DNA of 64,000 nt from NCBI GenBank assembly GCA_963931925.1, contig OZ007572.1, positions 22,430,730 through 22,494,729 of the forward strand, in the 5' to 3' direction. This DNA comes from Onchidella celtica (lineage: Eukaryota; Mollusca; Gastropoda; Systellommatophora; Onchidiidae). The notes under the pieces are model-generated. The model had not been told where the DNA came from and searched no databases. It saw nothing but the letters and a program-made list of their open reading frames with translations. Position numbers and translations under genes: made by a program. Below, piece after piece: positions 38,960 through 47,705 of this stretch (position 1 is the stretch's first letter; every line of letters begins with the position of its first letter).

Positions 38960-39063
38960 GGGTGTATTGCACTTGCGAACCTACAATCTGCAAACGCCAC
39001 CGCAACATTACACTTGCGAACCTAAAAACTTCAAAGGGTACCCAACATTACACTTGCGAGCCT
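38960..39063 (+). repeat. Left MULE terminus: three sub-terminal repeats
   Basis: TTGCACTTGCGAACCT (ending 38982), CATTACACTTGCGAACCT (ending 39023) and CATTACACTTGCGAGCCT (ending 39063) lie about 40 bp apart. They are mirrored at the right terminus. By position they may be transposase binding sites. Confidence 0.93.
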
Positions 39064-39339
39064 TTCCGATATCGGGGCAAATATCGGATTTTGCTCGAAT
39101 ATGGGGGCACTGTTCGATTACGAATATTCCCCCCCCCCCCCCCCCCGCGGCAAAAGACACAATTCGTGTATCGTTACACACGTGAATACATTGTGCAAGA
39201 TAATTTGGTCATTCTGATTTTCATACGTACAATTGGTGCTGGTGCTAACTGAAAATCCGAGGCTAAATAAACCACTATACCCCCTCATACTCACAACTAC
39301 GTCACATTGCGACTGTGAGGACTGCAACTCAACAACACG

Positions 39340-40702
39340 ATGAATATACAGATAGTTGAAACAAGTAAAGGCAAGCCAGCTATTCAACTGGAAGGACACC
39401 TGTACAGACCAATGAAGGAGAACAAAACTTCAAGAACTTAGCGCTGCACTAGAAAAAATTGCAATGCGAGAGTGACAACAGAACTGGAACAACCAATATC
39501 CTTCATGGGATGACTGTTCATGACCACGGCGTAGATCTCGCTTCTTCCCAAGCAAAGCAATTCAGACACGTTTGCAAGAGAAAAGCAGAAGATGATTTGA
39601 CAGAGAGGCCCCAAAAAATTTCATCAGAGAGGTTCAGCATACACCAACAGACTGCTTGACACAGAGGGACGTGAGCAACACCCGCATGGCCATGTGGAGA
39701 CAGAGAAGAAAAAGCCAACCAAAGCTGCCTGTGACACGACTGGAGGCTCTGGAAGCGCTGTCGTCAATGTCTACCAAGCAGGACACATGTGTAAAGACTG
39801 ACCTACATAATCAGATAGCCTGCATCTACAGTCCACGGGCATTGGAAGTACCGAAAGGCATCCAGGACATCTTCGGCGATGGGACATTCAAGAGCAGTCC
39901 CAAACACTTCTTTCAGATCTACACAATCATTACCTACGTACATGGACACTACATGCCCGTAGCTTTTTTCCTTCTTCCGGGGATGTCTACTGAGATCTTT
40001 TGCACCATGTTCAATCTTCTCAACACCATCTACCAAGAAGTCAATGGAGAGAACCTTGATAGCAAAACCCTGCATCTTGACTCTGAGAAAGCGACCCACA
40101 AGGCAGCAACGGAGACGTTTCCAGGAATGACGGTGAAAGGCTGTCTATTCCACCATAAACAGAACTGATGGCGGAAGATCCAGGAGTTGGGACTGTCTGG
40201 TGAATACAAATCTCAAGATTCAGAAATAAGCCAGTTCCTGAAGCTCACTTTTGGACTGCCCTTTTTTGATTATTTGGACGTTTATGAAAGCTTCGCATTT
40301 GACATTTTGCTCCAGGCCCCTATTGACGAAAGGATAGACAAGTATCTGACATACCTGACGGAGACCTACATCTGCAGCAATTCTACATTCCCACCAACTT
40401 TGTGGGCCAGCACTGATGTCACCACTAAGAGTACAAGAAATGTGTGTGAAGCATTCCACCGAAAGCTGAATGGCCCTTTTTACACCAGTCATCCGCCTGT
40501 TTTTGAGCTGTTCGACCGCCTACAAGAAGTCCTATTTGAAAACCATTTCAAGATACTCGAGGGACGCCCAATTCCACTGCGCGAAAGAAAGAAGCAGGTA
40601 TGGCTTGCAGCAGCAATTAGCCAATACAAGGACGGAGCCCTTGAAAAAGACAAGTTCCTGAAGAAAGTATGCTTTGCGTCATTGCCGAACATTGGCTTGT
40701 AA
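39340..40702 (+). pseudogene. FLYWCH/MULE transposase, disrupted
   Basis: The first reading frame opens at ATG 39340 and runs into a FLYWCH-type zinc finger: a GHLY start, then RC, CNARVTT, and in the next frame a VHDHGVD His pair. TAG at 39439 stands where the family has Trp before Arg-Cys. The frame shifts once near 39480-39513 and again near 39626-39656. The transposase core follows: GDGTF (first Asp), a LDSEKA segment (second Asp), GCLFHHKQN (the C-x2-H motif), then TGA at 40166 where the family usually has another residue before Trp. The same frame continues through NVCEAFHRKLN (candidate catalytic Glu) to TAA at 40700. Two nonsense changes and two frameshifts make it non-functional. The C-terminal part is otherwise well preserved, implying moderate age. 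Confidence 0.9.
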
Positions 40703-40768
40703 ATAGCTCCGGAACAAGAAGAGTCTACCATGTAAATAGTGTACATAGTTTTATCCAGTACTGTGAAC

Positions 40769-40774
40769 AATAAA
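40769..40774 (+). terminator. Polyadenylation signal of the transposase gene
   Basis: AATAAA lies 67 bp after the final stop codon at 40700-40702, a usual spacing for an animal mRNA 3' end. Confidence 0.5.
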
Positions 40775-40962
40775 ATTAAACACAAACATTCCTAATGCGG
40801 CCTCATACCTGTATCAGACAGTCCCAAGCCTGTAAACACAGAGGGGGAATGCAATACGATTGACGAAGTGGAGAGCCATCATCATCAACCATGGTATGTT
40901 CGGTTTTCATTATCTTATGCATTATGACTACGAGTACAACTCGATTACAAATCGTTAGGTTC

Positions 40963-41224
40963 GCATATCGACGGTGAAACTCGCAAACCATGTAACTCTA
41001 AATTCCATTGTTTTGAGAAAATGGCAAAAAACTATTTTGCTGTTCAAATGCAGTCTGAGAACCACTCAAGTAAACACATGACTAAAACAAAGGTTTCTAT
41101 TGGTGTTTTATCACAGAATATTGATGTAGATGGTGCACAATTGTCATGTGGTGCCATTTAGCAAGAAATCAGAGTTGACCTACTTTTGGACTTACACGGT
41201 TTGCGAGTTTCACCATCGATATGC
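40963..41224. repeat. Internal inverted repeat near the right MULE end
   Basis: The arms 40963-40992 and 41195-41224 match at 28 of 30 positions when inverted, starting GCATATCGAYGGTGAAACTC. Each arm contains a GGTTTGCGAGTTT-like variant of the terminal motif, and AGGTTCGCA abuts the left arm. This could be a second pair of binding sites or the ends of a small nested element; no duplication flanking the arms was found. Confidence 0.85.
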
Positions 41225-41252
41225 AATGCTTTAATTTTTGTTGAACCACCAT

Positions 41253-41346
41253 AGGTTCGCAAGTGTAATGTTTAAATTTGCTCTAAATTGAATAGGTTCG
41301 CAATTGTGATGTTTTGAAAAATAAGGTTCGCAAGTGTAATGCTCCC
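41253..41346 (-). repeat. Right MULE terminus: three sub-terminal repeats
   Basis: AGGTTCGCAAGTGTAATG (from 41253), AGGTTCGCAATTGTGATG (from 41294) and AGGTTCGCAAGTGTAATG (from 41324) mirror the left terminus. Spacing is 41 bp then 30 bp. Confidence 0.93.
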
Positions 41347-41394
41347 CACTGGACACCGGAGTTGTCAGTATATAGGTGTGGTATTTGGTGACCT

Positions 41395-41605
41395 TAGTTC
41401 TTATTTGTTCTATCTCCATTTTCTGAAGAAAAAAAAACAACTGGAGATCTTTGTCACCTGTTTAAAATGCGCTGTGGCAGTTGTCAAACTGTTTCACAGT
41501 TCCGAAGCCGCAAATGGTGAACGTCGAATTTCTCAGTGTGTGAAAAAAAAAAAATTGGAACAAGCAAGAACTGAGGTCGGGATTTGTAAATATCCACGCT
41601 CGCCT
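41395..41605 (+). repeat. Dispersed repeat family C, copy 3
   Basis: The most complete copy: TCTATCTCCATTTTCTGA, CTGGAGATCTTTGTCACC, TGTTTAAAATGCGCTGTGGC, CTGTTTCACAGTTCCG, CGTCGAATTTCTCAGTGTG and CAAGCAAGAACTGAGGTCG in order. It begins about 40 bp beyond the MULE target duplication. Confidence 0.78.
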
Positions 41606-42283
41606 GGATATGAACTAAATGCTTGGTTTTAAAAATATGCTTTCTTGGGGGAGATTTTTATTATTATTATATACAAAGATACGGATCGTTCTTTGGAGAG
41701 TGAGAAATAAGGCGAATGTTGGATTTGGTTGTGATTTCCTCATTTATTATTGTTTTTTGCACTACAGTGAAGACGGCGAGAAGACATGAAAAATAGAATA
41801 GGATGGGGATTTGGCGGAATCAGCGCAGTTGAGCTTCGACCCCAACGGGGACAGGAAAGTGTTATGAATTCAAATTTGTCTGCAAATTCCACGCTAGGAT
41901 TTAGGAATTTCTTTTTGTCAATAGTTAGTTATTTCATTTCAGTTGGGTTGTATTCATCTTTATCTGTTATGTCGCATCTCTCACCGCATCGATGGCAGTT
42001 TACTGTTTAAAAGTCAGGGCAGGCCTTTTCTCGTTACGCACGATAATTCTCCCCTTTACCCTTATGTGCCCCGTCTTTTATTTCCATGTCACAACAGTTT
42101 TCCCCTTTAATCTATGTCCCCTGTCCACGACACGCCCATCTCGGTGATATCGATCATCACCAGAATGGGTTTGTGTCCAACGCAGTGGTTCTGGTGTGGC
42201 GCCTCTAGTAGGCATCCGTGTACATCTTTGATGCAGTTAGTCAATTATGTGAACGGTGCTGGCTCTCTTGCTCTCTCTCTCTC
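41606..42283. other. No gene seen
   Basis: Unique sequence; short frames only. Confidence 0.5.
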
Positions 42284-42288
42284 CCCTA

Positions 42289-42364
<76 letters not shown>

Positions 42365-42512
42365 GTCTGTCTGTCTATATCTGCATTTCTGCTGTCAGTC
42401 TGTCTACCTACCTACCTACCTACCTACCTACCTACCTACCTACCTACCTACCTACCTATCTTCCTACCTACGTATCTTCCTACCTACCTACCTACCTACC
42501 TACCTACCTATC
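42284..42512. repeat. (ATCT)n then (CTAC)n compound microsatellite
   Basis: About 19 ATCT units (42288-42364), a TCTG/TGCATTTC bridge, then CTAC units (about 42403-42510) with a few TTC interruptions. A CT-rich imperfect stretch continues to about 42620. The long Tyr/Leu/Ser frames are artefacts. Confidence 0.97.
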
Positions 42513-42969
42513 TTTTTCTCTCTTGCTGCCTTCCCCATCTCTCTCTCTCTTTCTCACCCCTCCCACCTTGTCTCTCCCGTCTCTGTCTCTCTCCCCTCCC
42601 CTCCCTCTAAACCCCCTCTTTGTTTTCCCGTCACACCATCGTCATCATGGTCCTTTTACCTCTGTGCTTTCCTACTTGTTGGATAATGGTTTTGGGATCG
42701 CGATTCCCTCAGGGCGCCTCTCTAAAAAGCTGAGAACCCGTGGTGTGGCCGGCCGTCTCTAGTCTGGGCAGTGACAAGCCAGATCAAATGGAAGGATTCC
42801 CAGCGATTAATCACATTCTACAGGCCGCATCCTGATGGATGAGTCACTGTCCATTCAACAATCGGAACGTAAAAGGAGTGTCGGGGATTGTTAGGGATTC
42901 GTAGAATGGGGCGAGAGGAAAATGAAAGTAAGTAAGCTTCGGTGAGAACACCAGCTTCTTTTACACCAA

Positions 42970-43255
42970 CCGTGATTGTCCATCCGGAGGACACGTTGGT
43001 GCTCGCCTCTCATGTCAAAGGTACCGGGTTCGATTCCCGGTCGGAGCAGGCATGTTGGAAATTTTGGGGGGAGGGGGGGGGGATTTCCCGTCCCTGCCCT
43101 GATCCAGTGGTAGGTAGGATCCGAGCACCTAGACCTCTCGGATAAGGAGGAAAAGGTCGGACGGCCCGTGTGCACGTCGCGCACGTTAAAGACACATTGA
43201 CAGTTGGGAATCGAGACGAGCGACCCTAACAAGACCGCTCCCCGGCAAAATTAAG
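42970..43255 (+). mobile_element. tRNA-derived SINE, family A, plus-strand copy
   Basis: The 5' part (about 42984-43050) resembles the 3' half of a tRNA: TGGTGCTCGCCTCTC, then GGTTCGATTCCCGG (an excellent pol III B box). The A box and acceptor stem are not intact, so it is not a tRNA gene. After a G run (about 43070-43082) comes the body shared with 13190-13341: GGTAGGATC, CTCGGATAAGGA, GCCCGTGTGCACGT, GCGCACGTTAAAGA, CAGTTGG and CGGCAAAATT. tRNA head plus conserved body is the usual SINE layout. Target duplication was not resolved. Confidence 0.8.
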
Positions 43256-43799
43256 AAAAACTAATCCCTTATTTACGTGTTTGGACTCCTTTTACGTGGA
43301 GTAAATTTATCCATTTCTTTATACGTGAAACCCCCAGATTCCATCTTTGCTTTTTTCTTCCCATACCACACACTTAGTGGAGAACTGTGGTTCCTCAGTA
43401 ATGTCACTTGGCTCTCTTGACACGGTTGTGCCTGGGGGATCAGAGTTTCAAGAGACTCGGTTCTTGGCATAGACCTGTCTGTCGATTTCTGTCCGTCTGG
43501 CTGGTTGGCTTTGTCTGTCTGTCTGTCCACCCGCCTGTCCATTTTGTCTGAGTTAGTTCCGCTCATCTGTCCGTCAGTCCGTCTGTCTGTTTGTCTCTGG
43601 GTAACTCTCTTGTCTGTGTTATCTTGCAAGCAGTCATCGCAAATTTGTCATGAAATAGAATGGCTTTGGAAGCAGTACTATTTGGCGCTGAACTTTTTTC
43701 CCCACAACATGTGTCCTCCTGTAAGGTAAAGCCAATAACATGATTTGATTAAGACGTACGTTTGACCTGATAGACGTCACTGCAGGTGACTAAACTTTT

Positions 43800-44227
43800 G
43801 GCTTATATAGCAGTTCATTCAGAATCGCAGCGAATGTGTTTGAGTGGTCATTCCGAAGGGTCGATTCCTGTGAATCCTTTTCGTCCATATAAAAGTTCAT
43901 TCAGGAACAAAGCTAAAGTGTTCGAACTGTCATTCTGAAGGGTCGATTCCTGTGACTATGGTGACGTCATTCTACGCCCAAAGCAGTTCATTCAAGAACC
44001 TAGCTCGAACTGTGATTCAGAATTGTCGATTCCTGTGACTGTGATGACGTGACTTCCCCCCATAGCAGGGAACGTTGCGAAAGTGTTTGATCTGTCCTTC
44101 TGAGTGTCGAGATTTCTACAGAATTGTCGATTCCTGTGACTGTGATGACGTAACTTTCCCCCCATAGCAGTTTATTCAGAAACGTTGCGAAAGTGTTCGA
44201 TCTGTCATTCTGAGTGGTCCAAATTTC
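43800..44227 (+). repeat. Degenerate tandem repeat, ~80-105 bp unit, ~5 copies
   Basis: TCGATTCCTGTGA recurs at about 43860, 43942, 44027 and 44126; AGCAGTTCATTCA-like and GTCATTCTGA motifs recur between them. Several units carry a TGACGT core, one of them a perfect TGACGTCA at 43962-43969. Units near the right end are more alike. Confidence 0.85.
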
Positions 44228-45017
44228 ACAGCACCACGCAAAACCCAATCGTCTTATCCAGTTCATCATCACGAGTGGCTCTTGACGTCTTGTCTGCACT
44301 TTGAGAACTCGTTTTATCCACTTTCACATCGCCCTGCCTCGTCCTCGAACCCTGGTTCATCATCCACCTTTTTGGTTCGCTCATTCCTTCCCGGTCTCCA
44401 CTTTCCTGTTTTTCACTCCCTTCGATTGTTTATTTTCATCTTGGGAGGGCTGCAATTTTTCCCCCTCCGTCTCCACTCTTTGGAGTCCGTCAGGCAGGCC
44501 ACGCCCACTTTTCCTTCTGTGACCTTTTGCATCGTTTATGTGTTGGAGTTTCGAAATATAAGGCAAATCATGCTGCAGGGGAGTTGTTGTTTTGTTTTTC
44601 TACGAAGTTTTTCGTTGACTCCACTTTTTACGTAATTGTTTGAACCGTTGTGTAGAAAAAGAAAGAAGAAAGTGCAGAGTCAACATCCAAATCATTGACT
44701 TCGTTCAATCATTCATTCATTCATTTAGATCAACTCATCCATTCATTCAAGCATATTTTGGTTTACTCATTCACTTATTCAGTATGCTTTGAGAACGTAC
44801 ATTGTATTTTGCATTATTATTATTATTTTTATTTATTGAGAATTAAACAAACCTTAAAGTGTGATAATTCTAGTGTCCTACAGTCTCTGGCTATATGAGC
44901 CCCTGACGTATGGAAAAGTAGACATTAAATTTTCTAATCTGGCCAGGAAACTAAATGTATACGATCAAAAACGTACAGTGAACTTGTCAGCATAAACCTC
45001 AATTTGTCCAGATTGAG
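44228..45017. other. No gene seen
   Basis: Unique sequence with ATTC/ATTA short repeats near 44707-44760 and 44816-44830. No exon was recognised. Confidence 0.5.
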
Positions 45018-45142
45018 CATTGTTTCTCAAGACTTCAGAAAAGGGCGTAGGGATTTACACTGTATACTAACTTTATCCGACCGCACGTGTTTTTGAAATA
45101 CTGAGTTGGGGCCAGGAGCAAAAAAAAAGTTGAGAAACCCTG
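45018..45142 (+). mobile_element. hAT-type MITE, shorter copy
   Basis: Begins CATTGTTTCTCAA and ends TTGAGAAACCCTG, and shares GGGCGTAGGGATTT, GTATACTAACTTT-like and GTTGAGAAACMCTG segments with 35270-35503. It is about 109 bp shorter, an internal deletion. The flanking 8-mers match only partly, so the target duplication has decayed or the boundary is off. Confidence 0.72.
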
Positions 45143-45619
45143 AGATACCGGTACTGAGATAAAGTGTTTCTATCACTGTTTTGCACCAATCCGAAAACAG
45201 TCTTAAAGAAAGCACCACCAAATTTGCACATCTTTGATGTCCATTGTCACAGTCACGTCCACCAGGTCACGCTGTACGTTTCATCAAAACCAGTTTATTG
45301 ACTTTACCTTCATTTTTCCGCCGTGTGCAGCTCATCGTTCTTCCTCTGATCAAAAGGACGACTTGTTCATTAAGTGATTTAAGCAGTCTGTAATTCTCAT
45401 TCGTTTTAGAGTAATTACGTCTTCACAGCTGAACCTTTTTGCTGGCGTTCTGAAAGTCCTCTTTCACCCCCCTCTCCTCTAGTGCCATGCACGCCCTCCC
45501 CCCCCCCTCTTTTTTTCTGCCGGCAAATTTAATTTTATTAACCCTGTTTATTTAAGCTTGTCCATTCATGTCGTGCTCACACTGGTGAAGCAAAAAAGAT
45601 TCAGTCGTGACCTAGTTTG

Positions 45620-45654
45620 CTGTTCTCCCCCCTCTCTCTCTCTCTCCTTCTTCC

Positions 45655-45694
<40 letters not shown>

Positions 45695-46018
45695 TTCCTC
45701 TCTCTCCCTCTCTCTCTCTCTCCTTCTTCCTCTCTCTCCCTCTCTCTCTCTCTCTCTCTCCCTCCTCCTCTCTCTTTCTCTCTCCCCTTTCTCCATCTCC
45801 CTTTCCCCCCTCTCTTTGTCTCTCTGTCCCTCCCTCCATCCCTTCTTCTCTCTGTGTCTCTTCTCCCCTTTTTGTCCTCTCTCTGTATCTCCTTCTCCCC
45901 CCCCCTTTCACTCTCTCTCTCTCTCACCCTCTCTCTTTCAGGCGCTCTGTCTCTCTCCCACTTACTCCCTCTCTTCTTTCTATCTCTCTCACCCCCCACC
46001 CACCCCCCCCCCCAATTT
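45620..46018. repeat. CT-rich imperfect microsatellite block
   Basis: About 400 bp of (CT)n with TTCC, CCC and TCTG interruptions, ending in a CCCCACCC/C run. The 99-163 codon frames on both strands are repeat translations. Confidence 0.97.
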
Positions 46019-46747
46019 CTAGTTTATATCAGTTTGCCCACCGCCACCCTTCTCTTCTCTATTTCTCCTCTTAGGTTCTCCTCCCATCCCAATCCCATTG
46101 AGTATTGAAAAATCTTCCCGGCGCTGGCCAGCGTGACACCTTCATTTTGCCATTACAGTTCTCCCCTCCCCACCCTCTACCCGCGGTTAAAATAATTTGT
46201 AGATAATTATCTGTTGAACTTTGTACTTAATCAGGTGTAACGGGGGAAGGGAAGGGAAGATGAATCGATTTATTAAAAGGGTCTGGGGGAGGCAGGTGGT
46301 TGGATGGTAAGATGAATGGCCGGCTGAGCTCTTGCAATGAAAGAGGAAAGAACGGTTACATTCTGTGTGCATCTGAACTATTTAATTCCATTTCGTCACG
46401 GTGCTAACTTTTTTGGCCTAAGTCAGACTTGGGCCAAAACAGAATGTACCTGTTACGTCCTTACCCTATCCATGGTGCATCTATTAATGTAAAAATTATT
46501 CAAAACTGCCAAAGCCATTATCATGGAAATAAAACTTTCTGTATAGTGTAATGGCCTAACTCATTCATAGACGTAGGCCATTTTGGTTCTGGGGTTGTTT
46601 CAGCCAACGTGGATGATGGCCACTTTTACCTAGAGTCATTTTGACCTAAGTCTGTCTGTATTGCAAAAGAATTAAAATAAGTTTTTGCGATTTTCTCAGA
46701 AGTGCAAAAAATGGCTTAGGACAAACGGTCCGCACCATGATGATTTG

Positions 46748-46882
46748 TGAAGTTTAAATTGATGAAGCTCTGAATACCAAACATAAATGAAGTTCCCAAA
46801 TAGACTGTGAAAGGCGCAAAGTGGCCGTTATCGTACCGACGCGCCGTTAAACGCAAACTCTAACTGAAACTCAAACTCAAAC
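46748..46882 (+). repeat. SINE-tail-like repeat, family B
   Basis: Aligns end to end with 29005-29128: AGTTTAAATTGATGAAGCTC, AACATAAAT, CAAAGTGGCCGTTATCG and a CAAACTCAAACTCAAAC end. Confidence 0.78.
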
Positions 46883-47308
46883 ATGTCAGTTTGTATGCTT
46901 CCCTTTCCCTCACACTGTCAATCAAGCCTTTGCCTCTGGCCTCTTCACCCCCTCCTCTCCATCTTTATGCCCTCCCTATTGATTGGGAAACCTTGCCCGT
47001 CTCCCCGCCCTCCCTCCCTCCACCCATTTGGATATTCTTGTATAGCCAACCCACCCCACGACAAAACTTGACTGACCCGCGGAGAGAGAACCCTCCGCCA
47101 CGGTAGGAGGATAAAAATCGTTGAGAGTACGGCGGTGCTGGCTTCCTCCGGCAGCAGCGCGTGGCCTCCTTCCTCCCTCCCGTGCCCCGGAAGACAGTCG
47201 TGTACACCAGGGGATGAGGGATCTCTTTCTGACCTGGCTTCGAATTGGCATTTTCGCAGCTGATTCACGAATTATAACACTCTGACAGTTCTTTCTGTGG
47301 CCCGGATT
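46883..47308. other. No gene seen; GC-richer patch
   Basis: 46900-47240 is pyrimidine-biased then GC-richer. Overlapping frames on both strands (up to 138 codons, minus) are compositionally biased, with no domain recognised. Confidence 0.4.
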
Positions 47309-47705
47309 GTGGATTAATCCGGCCGGTGTTGTGCCGGTTTGTGTTTCTGTGATTTGGTGATCCGTATCATTAGTTGTGTTTAGTTTCAACATGCTACAGA
47401 AGGAGCTAGCAGAATAGACTTTTTCGTATTAGATTTGTGTGTAGTATATTCGCAATAGTGTAAGCTGCTCGTACGTGTGATTCAGTCTTAAGGTTGGTCA
47501 GTTGATGTGGATTAATCTGACCGGTGTGTGTCGGTTTGTGTGTCTGTGATTTGGTGATAATGGCATTAGTGTGTTTAATTTCTACGCATATGTTTCAGGG
47601 GGAGGAGAATGGATTTTTCGTTTAATCTTGTATCTTATAATATTAGTATATTGTATTCGCAGTAGTGCTAGTTGCTTGTCTTGTATGATTCAGTGGCAAG
47701 GCCGG
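47309..47705 (+). repeat. Tandem duplication, 198-bp unit
   Basis: GTGGATTAATCYGRCCGGTG, CGGTTTGTGT, CTGTGATTTGGTGAT and a GTATATT..TTCGCARTAGTG segment occur from 47309 and again from 47507. Divergence is moderate. Confidence 0.88.

Larger units (their letters stand above)
38952..41354 (+). mobile_element. Mutator-like (MULE) DNA transposon, complete ends, dead
   Basis: The element spans 38960-41346 (2387 bp), flanked by identical 8-bp repeats CACTGGAC at 38952-38959 and 41347-41354. Its ends are inverted, GGG..TTGCACTTGCGAACCT on the left and AGGTTCGCAAGTGTAAT..CCC on the right. Each terminus carries three copies of the motif, in opposite orientation at the two ends. Inside is a FLYWCH zinc-finger plus MULE-type transposase region (39340-40702, plus strand), followed by AATAAA at 40769. 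An 8-bp target duplication fits the 8-11 bp range known for MULEs. Stops and frameshifts make it non-autonomous now. A long C run (39129-39146) lies between the left terminus and the coding region. Confidence 0.92.

Noticed and set aside
42984-43050. tRNA gene
   Set aside because: A good B box is present but the A box and acceptor stem do not pair, and the sequence continues into a SINE body shared with 13190-13341.
45558-46108. Long Ser/Leu/Pro and Arg/Glu frames
   Set aside because: Translations of CT/GA microsatellite; the same applies at 3496-4176, 21474-21910, 24785-25751, 27229-27597, 58242-58648, 59409-59798 and 63475-63972.
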